A stretch of 21,376 nt of DNA from Flemingiibacterium sp045636145 (GTDB lineage: Bacteria > Bacillota > Clostridia > Oscillospirales > CAG-272): the NCBI GenBank assembly GCA_045636145.1, contig JAZTWV010000001.1:1-21376 (forward strand). The letters run 5' to 3'. Positions 7,674 to 15,972 of the stretch are shown here, in pieces; the stretch's first letter is position 1; every line of letters starts with the position of its first letter. The notes beneath the pieces were generated by a model. It searched no databases and was not told the DNA's origin. It saw only the letters and a list, made by a program, of their open reading frames with translations. The translations under genes and the position numbers were made by a program.

Positions 7674-8345
7674 TCACCAAATATACGGTATAAGGCGATA
7701 TTTTACCTTTTTCTTATACTCTGCGTAACCGGCAAGCTCTTTTTCCAAAAATTTTTCTTCATTTTTTATCCGCTTGATAATTATAAACGGGTACGCAAGA
7801 AAAATCACAAATGAATATACCGACCCAAGCACAAGCGGCATTGATAAAAACAAAATCAGCGTCACACTGTACATCGGATGCCTTACGATTCCATAAAGTC
7901 CTGTATCAATGACCTTTTGACACTCCTGCACCTCAATGGTACGGCTGAGATATGTATTTTCCCTTAACACCTCAGCGTAGAGGAGATAAGCCCCAAGAAA
8001 TACCGCCGCAGCTATGATTACGACAACCCTCGGCAGCATATACCAACCAAAGCGAACTCCAAATCCTGCGGTAATAAAGCCTGCCAAAAACATAATTCCG
8101 CTTAATTTTACAACTAGGCTTTGCTCCCCGTCCTTCTCTCTTGCATTAAGCCGCTTCTTCAAAAGCTCCGGATTTTTGAACATCATTACAATGCCAGCTA
8201 TAAACATCGGAACAAATAGGATGCCCATAAGCAGCCAGCCGTTTGAATATGAAAACGTGCCTGCCGGCAAGAATATAAGTAATCCCACCAAAATGACGCC
8301 GAGCAAGAATTTCACCATTGCCTGAGCAAACAATTTTACTGTCAT
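7674..8345 (-). CDS. membrane methyltransferase (isoprenylcysteine carboxyl methyltransferase/PEMT-like)
   Basis: This 223-residue protein has about five membrane segments and the C-terminal signature of the ICMT/phospholipid methyltransferase superfamily: GLYGIVRHPMYS near residues 150-161, then EEKFLEKEL with a Tyr-rich YAEYKKKVKYRLIPYIW end. These form the S-adenosylmethionine site in characterised relatives. Bacterial members are generic and the substrate (lipid, small thiol or other hydrophobic molecule) cannot be read here. It is the last gene of the leftward five-gene cluster, 29 bases after the SDR gene. Confidence 0.8.
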   Translation of the reverse strand: MTVKLFAQAMVKFLLGVILVGLLIFLPAGTFSYSNGWLLMGILFVPMFIAGIVMMFKNPELLKKRLNAREKDGEQSLVVKLSGIMFLAGFITAGFGVRFGWYMLPRVVVIIAAAVFLGAYLLYAEVLRENTYLSRTIEVQECQKVIDTGLYGIVRHPMYSVTLILFLSMPLVLGSVYSFVIFLAYPFIIIKRIKNEEKFLEKELAGYAEYKKKVKYRLIPYIW

Positions 8346-8374
8346 AGCAATTCTCCTAAAAATGCGGACTGGAG

Positions 8375-9028
8375 TTATTCCTTCCAGATAAAATGGTAGT
8401 TGATTGATTCTCCCCCGTCAACAAGTATGTTCTGACCTGTGCAGAAGGTGTTCGTAACTGTGAGAAAATATGCCCACTCGGCAATTTCCTCAGGTGGTGC
8501 CCATTTTTTAAGGGGCGTTTCGTTCATTATCTGTGCCCAAAGCTCAGGATCGTCCATCACACATTTATTAAGCGGTGTCAGCACGCCGCCCGGATCAAGA
8601 CTGTTGCAGGTAGCGCCGAATTTTGCGACCCTCATAGCCACATTCTTCGTGTAGGCAAGCACACCGCCCTTGCTTGCGGCGTACTCCGGAAATTCCGCAC
8701 CGGTATGACCGCTTGCAGAGCCGATATTAAGTATGGATTTGATATTTTCTCTGATGCCGTACTTCTCCGTAACCCATATGAGTGCTTTCAGATTAGTCTC
8801 AATATCGTCCTCATTCTGCGTGCCTGCGTTGTTTATGAGAATGTCTACATTTTCGATATCCGGCAGTTTTTCACGGTCACGAACATCGCATACTATATGG
8901 GTATACCTCGAATGAACAATGCCCGCATCCTGTCTGTCTATACCGGTAACACTGTGACCCTCTGCCAAAAAGCGTTCCGCTATAGCCTTGCCTATTCCCT
9001 GCGTCGTTCCCGTAATCAAAATGTTCAT
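8375..9028 (-). CDS. short-chain dehydrogenase/reductase (SDR)
   Basis: This is a classical SDR of about 217 residues: the TGTTQGIG nucleotide-binding motif at the N-terminus, D in CDVRD for the adenine pocket, NNAG, the catalytic Ser in NIGSASG, and YAASK with catalytic Tyr and Lys. ASP in the HSRYTHIVCDV region is followed by the usual PGGV after the active site. The substrate is unknown. The upstream VUT gene ends TGA, then GTG, then ATG; I use the ATG at 9028 because AGG lies 8 bases before it, but the GTG at 9031 is possible and gives one more residue. The near-zero spacing implies translational coupling to the transporter. Confidence 0.85.
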   Translation of the reverse strand: MNILITGTTQGIGKAIAERFLAEGHSVTGIDRQDAGIVHSRYTHIVCDVRDREKLPDIENVDILINNAGTQNEDDIETNLKALIWVTEKYGIRENIKSILNIGSASGHTGAEFPEYAASKGGVLAYTKNVAMRVAKFGATCNSLDPGGVLTPLNKCVMDDPELWAQIMNETPLKKWAPPEEIAEWAYFLTVTNTFCTGQNILVDGGESINYHFIWKE

Positions 9029-9031
9029 CAC

Positions 9032-9775
9032 TCACGCCTGCCTTTCCATATATTCGAAATATTCCCTGCCCACCGAATTTTCTCTCCATCTTTTTGTAAT
9101 TCTGTAGCCGATGGGAGAAAATAAAATTTCCATAACAAGCTCTGCCGCGGCACCTGTCAGCGCACACATGGCACACTGCAGCACCGTCCAGTGAAATCCG
9201 TCCCAGAATATCGGTGCAAACACAGTAAATACGATAATCGAAAAAATAAAATTATCAAAGAACTGCCCCACAAATGTAGATACATAGGTACGCACCGCAT
9301 AGGCAAGCTTGCCGTCCGGGTTCTTAGAAAAGCTTTTTCCAATCGTATAGTTAAGAGTGTTATTTATCACAGCGGAAGCAAGGAATGCAACCGTGCTTCC
9401 GAGGAGGATAAACCAAGTACCGCCGAAAATCGAGTCAAACGCCGTATAGTCAGCGGCATTTGACGGAATAAGGCTTGCTATAAGAAAAATAAAGCAGGTA
9501 AGCAAATTTATAGCCGAGGCAAGTATGGAAATGCGGTTGGATGCCTTAGGACCGAAATGCTTTGTTATCGTATCCATGCACATAAACGACAGCCAGGAAA
9601 TAAGTATGCCTCCGTCAAGGGCTATATAGTCAAGCATCAGCAGTGTTTTGTTGGCAAGCAGATTCATGCATATAACGCTCACAACAAAAAGTGTGACGAC
9701 CGAGGTGGGAATGGCACGAAGCAGGACCGCCGTCTCCTTTTTTTCTTTTCGCAGATATTTTTTAATTCCGCCCAT
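9032..9775 (-). CDS. VUT-family transporter (YhhQ-like, putative queuosine-precursor uptake)
   Basis: This 247-residue membrane protein has about six hydrophobic segments. It resembles the VUT/YhhQ family: early N in CMNLLANK, a central DTITKHFG segment, TYVSTFVGQFFDNFIF and a terminal PIGYRITKRW. Members carry queuosine precursors (preQ0 or preQ1) into the cell. I see no preQ1 riboswitch upstream, because the gene lies 33 bases behind the DNA glycosylase gene inside a cluster. It overlaps the SDR start region. Family assignment is fairly sure; substrate is inferred. Confidence 0.78.
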   Translation of the reverse strand: MGGIKKYLRKEKKETAVLLRAIPTSVVTLFVVSVICMNLLANKTLLMLDYIALDGGILISWLSFMCMDTITKHFGPKASNRISILASAINLLTCFIFLIASLIPSNAADYTAFDSIFGGTWFILLGSTVAFLASAVINNTLNYTIGKSFSKNPDGKLAYAVRTYVSTFVGQFFDNFIFSIIVFTVFAPIFWDGFHWTVLQCAMCALTGAAAELVMEILFSPIGYRITKRWRENSVGREYFEYMERQA

Positions 9776-9808
9776 TATTTTCTCCTAAAATATATCAACA
9801 CGGCTCGC

Positions 9809-10429
9809 TTAATCGTATCTTTTAACACCGTGCTCACTGTATCTTTGTTTTTTCACAGTTTTATTTGCCTCATTGATACGGCTGTAGCAGTGGCAGTCCT
9901 TGCCGTGGTCATTTATAATACCGCACGCCTGAAGATGCGAATAAACTGTGATACTGCCAACATACTTAAAACCGCGCTTTTTAAGGTCCCGTGAAATTTC
10001 ATCAGAAAGCCCGTTGCTTGCAGGAATGAACCCGTCAGCGTGCTTATCATAGAGTATAACACCGTCTCCGCAAAAGCCGCAAAGATAATTATAAAAGCTG
10101 CCATATTCACGGCAAATCGTAGCAAAGCACCCGGCATTGCTGATAACAGCCCGTATCTTACTTGCACAGCGTATCATACCATCGGTATTCATGATACGGC
10201 AAACGTCACTTTCACCGTAACTTGCGATAATCTCAAAATCAAAGCCGTCAAAACAGGCGCGCATTATGTCCCTCTTACGAAGAACTATTTCCCAGGAAAG
10301 TCCGCACTGCATTGCCTCCATCATAAGGTGCTCAAATTGCTTTTTATCATCATATACCGGAACTCCCCACTCTGTATCGTGGTAATCCTTAAGCATTTGA
10401 CTACCCAAACTCCAATTGCAGTATGACAT
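9809..10429 (-). CDS. tag: DNA-3-methyladenine glycosylase I
   Basis: This 206-residue cytoplasmic base-excision repair enzyme removes 3-methyladenine from alkylated DNA. It matches the Tag family along its length: CNW with zinc ligand Cys4, DYHDTEWGVPVYDD with His17, MMEAMQCGLSWEIVLRKR with the catalytic-site Glu, FKYVGSITVYSHLQACGIINDH with a His ligand, and a following Cys-rich CHCY. Length is slightly over the usual 185-195 because of a short basic C-terminal tail. It sits 35 bases behind the MATE gene and 33 bases before the VUT gene, so it is probably co-transcribed with them. Confidence 0.93.
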   Translation of the reverse strand: MSYCNWSLGSQMLKDYHDTEWGVPVYDDKKQFEHLMMEAMQCGLSWEIVLRKRDIMRACFDGFDFEIIASYGESDVCRIMNTDGMIRCASKIRAVISNAGCFATICREYGSFYNYLCGFCGDGVILYDKHADGFIPASNGLSDEISRDLKKRGFKYVGSITVYSHLQACGIINDHGKDCHCYSRINEANKTVKKQRYSEHGVKRYD

Positions 10430-10464
10430 ATGTCCCCTCCCGTAAAATGCGGTAACGATGCTTT

Positions 10465-11850
10465 TTATTCTCCGGCTTTTGCTTTTTCTTTTCTCTTTAT
10501 CTCACGCGCAACCAATATAAGAAGCATCAGAGCAAGTATTGCGGCAAGCACGTTTACTCCCACGAAATTCAACCATATGCCGTCGAGTCCCAGATTCCAC
10601 ATCGCAAAAAGCAGTATCACAGGGAACACAAGTGCGGTTGAGACCGACATTATTGTTGCTTTGACAGGCTTTTCTATGGCACTGAGGAAGCTCTGCGCCG
10701 TAACCGATATCCAGCGGAACAAATAAGCAAAGCAGAACAGCCTTATGGCGTGTGTTGAAACCTCTAAAAGTCTTATATCCTCGGCATTGGAAAAAAGCGA
10801 AGCTATAGTCCCCGGCAGGAAGAAAAGCACTGTCGTAGATACTACACCAACGATAGATGTGCCAACAAACGCACACTTAACGATCTTTTTCACTCTTCCG
10901 TAATCTGCCGCACCCCAATTGTATCCAAGTGCCGGCGCAAGCGAATCGCTGATTCCGTAGAGAAGCGGCCAGCAAAGATCGCTTGAATACATAAGAACCG
11001 CATACACCGCAACCGCTGTTGTACCGCCGCCCTCACCGAATGCTTTAACGCCGAGCGTCATAAGGGAAATATTCATAAGAATAGACGTAACACGTCCGGC
11101 TACATTGCTTAAAAATATGGGCGAGCCGCAGGCGGCAATCTGCTTTAGCATAGCAAAACTGAATTTAGGTCTTGTGAATTGCAGAAGTGTCTTTTTTCGG
11201 ATAAAGGGTAGCATCGCTATAATAGAGCAAATGGACATGGAAATGCAGGTGGCAAGTGCAGATCCAACAACGTCCATTTCAAGTACAAGAAGAAAGAAGG
11301 TCAAAAAGCCGATAGTTGCCGCGTTGCAGACTATATTTATAACCATGCTTGTCTTAACATATCCGCTGATTCGCAGGTAATTGTCCATTGCAAAAAATAT
11401 GGTGGTCAGAGGACCGCACAGCGCATATGTGCGAAGATATCGCACCGATGTATCAAGAAGCACGTCGTCCGCGCCCATCATACGTGACAGCGGCTCTGCG
11501 GCAAAAAACATGATCGCTCCCATAAGTAGGGAGGCTAAAAATATCAAAATAAGCGAGCAGGAAAAAACATTGTTTGCCGTTTTATTATCTTTTTTTCCGA
11601 GAGCAATGGAAATCGGCACGGAAGCACCTACTCCCACAAGGTCTGCAAGCGAAAAATTTATCATAACAAGGGGGAATGCAATATTTACAGCCGCAAATGC
11701 TCCCTCCCCGAGAACCTGACCGATAAAAGAACCCTCTATGATGCTGTATATTGACATTGCAAACATACTTATCATGCCGGGCAGTGCCACAACAAAGAAA
11801 AGCTTCCATGGCTTCATGGTGGCATACATAACTTCGGCTTTCATTTTCAT
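10465..11850 (-). CDS. MATE-family multidrug/toxin efflux transporter
   Basis: This inner-membrane cation-coupled exporter has about 461 residues and twelve predicted membrane segments in two homologous halves. Diagnostic segments are PGMISMFAMSIYSIIEGSFIG, which places the membrane helix 1 motif near the N-terminus, GVGASVPISIALGKK, ALATCISM and the second-half ISDSLAPALGYNWGAADYGRVKK. The substrate is unknown. I choose the ATG at 11850, with GGGAG 11 bases upstream; a TTG at 11868 would add six residues but lacks a good ribosome binding site. It is the first gene of the leftward five-gene cluster. Confidence 0.9.
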   Translation of the reverse strand: MKMKAEVMYATMKPWKLFFVVALPGMISMFAMSIYSIIEGSFIGQVLGEGAFAAVNIAFPLVMINFSLADLVGVGASVPISIALGKKDNKTANNVFSCSLILIFLASLLMGAIMFFAAEPLSRMMGADDVLLDTSVRYLRTYALCGPLTTIFFAMDNYLRISGYVKTSMVINIVCNAATIGFLTFFLLVLEMDVVGSALATCISMSICSIIAMLPFIRKKTLLQFTRPKFSFAMLKQIAACGSPIFLSNVAGRVTSILMNISLMTLGVKAFGEGGGTTAVAVYAVLMYSSDLCWPLLYGISDSLAPALGYNWGAADYGRVKKIVKCAFVGTSIVGVVSTTVLFFLPGTIASLFSNAEDIRLLEVSTHAIRLFCFAYLFRWISVTAQSFLSAIEKPVKATIMSVSTALVFPVILLFAMWNLGLDGIWLNFVGVNVLAAILALMLLILVAREIKRKEKAKAGE

Positions 11851-12167
11851 TTTAAATCTGTCTCCCAAGTATTTTCCGTTTTCCTATCCGTATATGCCGT
11901 TTCCCTGTATGCAAAACAATCTTTGTCGGTACTTGGCAATAATTCAAACATTATAGGTAATATTTTATCAAATTTTCGCCTTTATTGCAAGCAAAAAACT
12001 GTAAATTTTTATAAATATACCGTCACTATGCAACATTATCATAAAGTCTGTCAAAAAACATTATTTTGTTACATTTTATTCATACGATAAAAACACAGGT
12101 TTGATATACTTATAAAAAAGAAGCATATAAAATAGCGAATGATACCCAAAATTCGGAGGAATACATA
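11851..12167. other. divergent AT-rich intergenic region
   Basis: This 317-base stretch separates the MATE cluster (leftward) from the acidic lipoprotein (rightward). It holds a moderate leftward promoter (listed). For the lipoprotein, AT-rich boxes such as TTGATA near 12101 and TATACT nearby exist, but no pair has good spacing. I see no structured RNA. Confidence 0.6.
11962..11990 (-). promoter_or_regulatory. possible promoter of the MATE cluster
   Basis: On the minus strand TTGCAA (11985-11990), 17 bases and TAAAAT (11962-11967) form a moderate promoter. A perfect TATAAT at 11950-11955 lies just beyond it but has a poor -35 box, so either could be the start. Confidence 0.4.
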
Positions 12168-12980
12168 ATGAAAAATTTAAGCTTAGTGAGTTTTTTCTGT
12201 CTTTTGCTCTGCATATGTATATTCGGATGCGGCAAGGAAGAAGACCCCAATATATCCGATCAGTTATTCTATGATAACGGTACACGCATTGAGGCCGCAA
12301 TAGACACCAAAACATCTCCGGACACAACTGTCGACACAGAGGAGCCGGAAGCTACCGATTCCGACACCGAACCCGCCGGCATCTTAAGCGATACCCCCGA
12401 CATTCCGGTTACTATTCCTTCATATGAAGATTTACCGGAAACACCAGATGATACCGAGTCCGAGTCAGATACCGAATCCGAAGCAGATACCGAACCTGTG
12501 AGCGAAGAATCAGACACGGAGTCTGTGCCTAAAGAAAACGAGGATACCGTATCCACGGAAACCGTATCGGATATCATTGACCTCTCCGGCATCCTTTCCG
12601 TTGATTATCCGTCCGGCGGACAGTTTGTTTCACATCAAAGCGAAAAGATGAAGCTTCTTGTAAACTATGAATGCACCATGCTGCCAACCGGTGTTGTTCA
12701 GATAAACCTTGAAGTGGGACTTGAAAGCTACGATATAAACTGCGGTGCAAGAATAGATACCGGAAAAATCACAGTAAACGGCGAAACGCAAACATTCTCT
12801 ACAGACGCACTCGTTCACGAAGGCAGGACAAAGACGGTATTCCCGTTTACATGGTACACATACCAGAGCGAAAGCGGTCAGACCTCATGCGAGGTTGATA
12901 TCAGCTGGCTGTACAACGGAACATATGCCGGGGAGAAGATAGACTCGCTTACCGCAAGCGCCGTATTCAAATGGGACTGA
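12168..12980 (+). CDS. lipoprotein with acidic Asp/Glu/Ser/Thr linker and C-terminal beta domain
   Basis: This 270-residue protein begins with a lipoprotein signal peptide ending IFGC (Cys at residue 21), so it is anchored to the outer face of the membrane. Residues 22-135 are a low-complexity acidic linker with repeated DTE/ESD/TES units, probably an extended stalk across the wall. Residues about 140-270 form a compact beta-rich domain (TGVVQINLEVGLESY, ITVNG, TWYTYQS, CEVDISWLYNG). I recognise no named family for that domain. The start is fixed by CGGAGGAA eight bases before the ATG. It is monocistronic, with its own terminator 18 bases downstream. Confidence 0.8.
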   Translation: MKNLSLVSFFCLLLCICIFGCGKEEDPNISDQLFYDNGTRIEAAIDTKTSPDTTVDTEEPEATDSDTEPAGILSDTPDIPVTIPSYEDLPETPDDTESESDTESEADTEPVSEESDTESVPKENEDTVSTETVSDIIDLSGILSVDYPSGGQFVSHQSEKMKLLVNYECTMLPTGVVQINLEVGLESYDINCGARIDTGKITVNGETQTFSTDALVHEGRTKTVFPFTWYTYQSESGQTSCEVDISWLYNGTYAGEKIDSLTASAVFKWD

Positions 12981-12997
12981 TCTAAATAAAATCAAAA

Positions 12998-13043
12998 GGG
13001 CTGTTGTAAATATACATGATGTATTTGCAACAGCTCCATTTTT
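12998..13043 (+). terminator. terminator of the acidic lipoprotein gene
   Basis: Arms 12998-13012 and 13022-13036 pair with wobble positions around a 9-base loop, followed by CATTTTTG. Confidence 0.8.
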
Positions 13044-13073
13044 GTCTATATATCATCAAAGCAAAATTTGCAC

Positions 13074-13102
13074 TTGATTTATAGGCTAAAATATGGTACA
13101 AT
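13074..13102 (+). promoter_or_regulatory. promoter of the dehydrogenase/pepT operon
   Basis: TTGATT (13074-13079), a 17-base spacer and TACAAT (13097-13102) precede an 80-base leader. The leader contains a small GCCGC/GCGGC hairpin at 13113-13128 and a GGGGG ribosome binding site before the ATG at 13188. Confidence 0.75.
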
Positions 13103-13187
13103 ATATCAGAAACGCCGCTCTTATGCGGCAAGCAATAAAAATGTAATATATATTTGTAAAATAACCACCTAGGGGGAAATAATAATT

Positions 13188-14141
13188 ATGAAAATAGTTG
13201 TTCTGGACGGCTTTGCCGTAAATCCGGGAGATCTCAGCTGGGATTTTTTTAAAAAGTACGGTGAAGTAACGGTACTTGATAAAACTCCGGACAGCGAATG
13301 TGCCGAGAAGTGTCTCGGTGCGGACGTTGTATATACAAATCGTGTGAAAATAACTGCCGACGTGCTTGAAAAATGTCCTACTATAAAGTATGTATCCGCA
13401 CTTGGCACAGGTTTTGACATGATCGACATTGACGCCTGTAAGGCGCGCGGAGTTGCTGTAGTAAATATTCCGGCTTACTCCACCCCATCCGTGGCTCAGC
13501 TTACCGTGCAGTTTCTTCTTACGCTGTTTGCCGACCTTGACGGTATGCAAAATATCGTAAAAGACGGAAAGTGGACCGGTCTGCCCGGATATCAATATCA
13601 AAGGGTAATGTTCACCGAATTATCGGGACTGACTCTCGGTCTTATCGGATGCGGCGGAATCGGCGGCAGAGTGGCTGATATCGCCCATGCTATCGGTATG
13701 CGTGTGCTCGCTCATACTGCGCACCATCATGAGAATACCGAATCGGTCAAATACGTTTCTCTTGATACATTGCTTGCCGAGTCGGATGTAATATCTCTCC
13801 ACTGCCCCCTGAACGATTCAACACGCGGAATGGTTGATGCGTCTTTCATCTCTAAAATGAAAGACGGTGCACGCCTTATAAACACTTCACGAGGTGCGGT
13901 TCTTAACGAAAAAGATGTGGCGGATGCGCTGAACAGCGGAAAAATCGCAGGCGCGGCACTGGATGTTCTTGCAAATGAGCCGGCACTGCCAAGCAATCCT
14001 CTCCTCACTGCAAAAAACTGCATCATCACCCCACATATCGCCTGGGCAAGCAAAGCTGCACGCGAGCGTCTGCTCAAAGTCATAGACGAATCCCTTGATA
14101 ACTTTATAAAAACGGGAATCGGTCTTAATCGAATAGTATAA
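13188..14141 (+). CDS. D-2-hydroxyacid dehydrogenase (glycerate dehydrogenase/hydroxypyruvate reductase-like)
   Basis: This 317-residue cytoplasmic oxidoreductase belongs to the D-isomer-specific 2-hydroxyacid dehydrogenase family. It has GCGGIG (154-159) of the Rossmann fold and catalytic Arg235 (NTSRG), Glu264 (ANEP) and His283 (TPHIAW). The N-terminus MKIVVLDGFAVNPGDLSW is very like clostridial glycerate dehydrogenases, which interconvert hydroxypyruvate and glycerate. After the second Rossmann strand the sequence is LAHTAHHH, with no acidic residue at the position that usually binds the NAD ribose, so cofactor preference is uncertain. Peptidase T follows 12 bases later in the same operon. 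Confidence 0.88.
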   Translation: MKIVVLDGFAVNPGDLSWDFFKKYGEVTVLDKTPDSECAEKCLGADVVYTNRVKITADVLEKCPTIKYVSALGTGFDMIDIDACKARGVAVVNIPAYSTPSVAQLTVQFLLTLFADLDGMQNIVKDGKWTGLPGYQYQRVMFTELSGLTLGLIGCGGIGGRVADIAHAIGMRVLAHTAHHHENTESVKYVSLDTLLAESDVISLHCPLNDSTRGMVDASFISKMKDGARLINTSRGAVLNEKDVADALNSGKIAGAALDVLANEPALPSNPLLTAKNCIITPHIAWASKAARERLLKVIDESLDNFIKTGIGLNRIV

Positions 14142-14153
14142 GGAAGTTAGCGT

Positions 14154-15383
14154 ATGAAAGCATATGAGAGACTCATAAAATACACAAAATTTGCAACTGC
14201 ATCCGATGAATCCTCGGAAAGCTGCCCTTCTACCGCGGCTCAGTTTGATTTTGCGCGTTCACTTGAAGCGGAGCTTCGCGAACTGGGACTTCAGGAAATA
14301 GAACTTGACGGAAATGGCTATTTATTTGCCACTGTCCCTGCCACTAAGGGATGCGAGCAAGCTCCCACAATCGGATTTATCGCACACATGGACGTTTCAC
14401 CGGACGTAAGCGATAAAAACATCAAAGCGCACACTGTAAGCTACAGCGGCGGTGATATTACGCTTAACAAAGAACTTGGAATCGTGATGCATGCTGAAGA
14501 TTACAGTATACTCAGCCGCTATATCGGCAAAACGCTCGTGGTTACGGACGGCACGACACTCCTTGGTGCTGACGATAAAGCCGGCATTGCTGAAATCATA
14601 ACCGCCTGTGAGCGAATGCTTAACGACAAATCCCTGCGTCACGGGAAAATACGCATCGGGTTTACGCCCGATGAGGAAATCGGACGCGGTGCTGATAAAT
14701 TTGACGTTGAGCGGTTCGGTGCTGTATGGGCATATACTCTTGACGGTGCCGGATTCGGTGAATGCGAATATGAAACCTTCAACGCCTCCTCACTTAAGGT
14801 TGAGATCACAGGAAAGAGCATCCACCCCGGTGAAGCAAAGAATAAAATGGTAAATGCCTCTGTAGTGGCTCATGAATATATGTCCATGCTCCCCACCCTT
14901 GAGCGTCCTGAACACACCTGCGGATACGAGGGATTCTATCACCTTGTGGGAATGGAAGGCGAGGTGGAGTCTGCTCAGCTTCATTTTATAGTGAGGGATC
15001 ACGATATAGAAAAACTTAATGCACGCTGGGAGTATGCGCGGCGCGCGGCAGATGAGCTTAACCGCAGATACGGATTCGAGGCGGTGAATATAACCGTCAC
15101 TGAAAGCTACCGCAATATGAAGGAGAAAATACTCCCTGAATACCGCCATCTTATTGACAATGCTTACACTGCCATCCGTTCCCTCGGCGGTGAACCGGTA
15201 AGCGCACCTGTGCGCGGCGGAACAGACGGAAGCCGGTTGTCATTCATGGGACTTCCCTGCCCAAATCTCGGCACCGCATCGCACAATCATCACGGGAAGG
15301 CAGAATTTGCCTGTGCCGAGGAAATGGAGCTTTGCACCGCACAGATAATTGAAATTGCAAAGCTGTATGCAGATTGGAATTAA
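14154..15383 (+). CDS. pepT: peptidase T (tripeptide aminopeptidase)
   Basis: This 409-residue cytoplasmic di-zinc M20B peptidase removes the N-terminal residue from tripeptides. Metal and catalytic residues are visible: His78 and Asp80 in IAHMDVSPD, Asp140 in GADDKAG, Glu174/175 in PDEEIGRGAD, Asp197 in TLDGAG and the C-terminal His in SHNHHGKAEF. Length and the YTKFATASDE N-terminus are typical. The ATG follows AAGGAAG. It shares the promoter at 13074 with the dehydrogenase and ends at the terminator at 15433. Confidence 0.96.
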   Translation: MKAYERLIKYTKFATASDESSESCPSTAAQFDFARSLEAELRELGLQEIELDGNGYLFATVPATKGCEQAPTIGFIAHMDVSPDVSDKNIKAHTVSYSGGDITLNKELGIVMHAEDYSILSRYIGKTLVVTDGTTLLGADDKAGIAEIITACERMLNDKSLRHGKIRIGFTPDEEIGRGADKFDVERFGAVWAYTLDGAGFGECEYETFNASSLKVEITGKSIHPGEAKNKMVNASVVAHEYMSMLPTLERPEHTCGYEGFYHLVGMEGEVESAQLHFIVRDHDIEKLNARWEYARRAADELNRRYGFEAVNITVTESYRNMKEKILPEYRHLIDNAYTAIRSLGGEPVSAPVRGGTDGSRLSFMGLPCPNLGTASHNHHGKAEFACAEEMELCTAQIIEIAKLYADWN

Positions 15384-15432
15384 CATATCAAAGGCACAAA
15401 CACTGCGTTTTCAATACACAATATAAGGTGAG

Positions 15433-15473
15433 AAAAACGCTCAGCGGGTGTGAGTATCGCTGGGCGTTTTTAT
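15433..15473 (+). terminator. terminator of the dehydrogenase/pepT operon
   Basis: A 14-base stem with one wobble (15433-15446 with 15458-15471), a loop of 11 bases and a T-rich right arm. Confidence 0.88.
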
Positions 15474-15517
15474 AATATACATACAAATTAACGATAATAA
15501 AATCTTTCTTAAATCAC

Positions 15518-15546
15518 TTGACAAAACACCGATCATATGGTATAAT
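15518..15546 (+). promoter_or_regulatory. tRNA promoter
   Basis: TTGACA (15518-15523), exactly 17 bases and TATAAT (15541-15546): a full consensus promoter about 27 bases before tRNA-Pro. Confidence 0.9.
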
Positions 15547-15572
15547 ATACGAGTCTGATTCACAGCTTTTGT

Positions 15573-15648
15573 CGGGATGTAGCGCAGTTGGTAGCGCGCC
15601 TGCTTTGGGAGCAGGATGTCGCAGGTTCAAATCCTGTCATTCCGACCA
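15573..15648 (+). tRNA. tRNA-Pro (anticodon TGG)
   Basis: The cloverleaf folds fully: acceptor CGGGATG (15573-15579) with CATTCCG (15638-15644), D arm GCGC/GCGC, anticodon stem CCTGC/GCAGG with loop TTTGGGA (anticodon TGG), T arm GCAGG/CCTGT with TTCAAAT. Discriminator A is at 15645 and CCA is encoded at 15646-15648. Confidence 0.96.
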
Positions 15649-15655
15649 AAAATGG

Positions 15656-15690
15656 CAGATGTCCCGTAATGGGACATCTGACGTTTTTCT
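15656..15690 (+). terminator. terminator after tRNA-Pro
   Basis: A perfect 10-base stem (15656-15665 with 15671-15680) with loop GTAAT is followed by ACGTTTTTCTTT. It lies between the two tRNA genes. Confidence 0.85.
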
Positions 15691-15736
15691 TTGAAAATGT
15701 GAGGATGCTGAAACCGAAAAATCCCACATAATATAT

Positions 15737-15813
15737 GGAAGCATAGCTCAGCTGGTTAGAGTACTTGCTTGACATGCAAGGGGTCACTGGTTCGATTCCA
15801 GTTGTTTCCACCA
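15737..15813 (+). tRNA. tRNA-Val (anticodon GAC)
   Basis: Acceptor GGAAGCA (15737-15743) pairs with TGTTTCC (15803-15809). The anticodon stem CTTGC/GCAAG holds loop TTGACAT (anticodon GAC), and the T arm ACTGG/CCAGT holds TTCGATT. Discriminator A is at 15810 and CCA at 15811-15813. I see no good promoter of its own between it and tRNA-Pro. The integrated element begins just after its 3' end, making it the likely attachment gene. Confidence 0.95.
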
Positions 15814-15815
15814 TG

Positions 15816-15845
15816 AAAACCATCGCGAAAGCGGTGGTTTTTTCG
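15816..15845 (+). terminator. terminator after tRNA-Val
   Basis: AAAACCATCGC (15816-15826), a GAAA tetraloop and GCGGTGGTTTT (15831-15841) form a stem with wobble pairs, followed by further T residues. Confidence 0.85.
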
Positions 15846-15861
15846 TAGGCGGAATAGGCGG

Positions 15862-15880
15862 TGACCACAGAGTTGACCAC
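15862..15880. repeat. paired TGACCAC repeats near the element's left end
   Basis: TGACCAC occurs at 15862-15868 and again at 15874-15880, a 12-base period, between the tRNA-Val terminator and the recombinase gene. Position and spacing fit recombinase arm-type or core binding sites, which is inference. Confidence 0.45.
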
Positions 15881-15940
15881 TTATGGAAAAGCAAATTACT
15901 GTGAAACCGATTTTTCTTTGTTTACCCCGACGCAAATCTT

Positions 15941-15966
15941 GAAGGGCGACCGTATGGTCGCCCTTC
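15941..15966. terminator. hairpin downstream of the recombinase genes
   Basis: A perfect 11-base GC-rich stem (15941-15951 with 15956-15966) with loop GTAT lies 7 bases past the stop of the downstream recombinase. There is no strong U run on the recombinase strand, so it may protect the mRNA end or act as a weak terminator. Confidence 0.6.
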
Positions 15967-15972
15967 TCTCTT

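Noticed and set aside
12269..12592. 107-codon Ser/Val-rich minus-strand frame
   Set aside because: It is the antisense shadow of the acidic low-complexity linker of the lipoprotein.
15849..15972. second copy of the tRNA-Val 3' end as attachment site
   Set aside because: No match to the tRNA 3' end is present here or elsewhere in the window.
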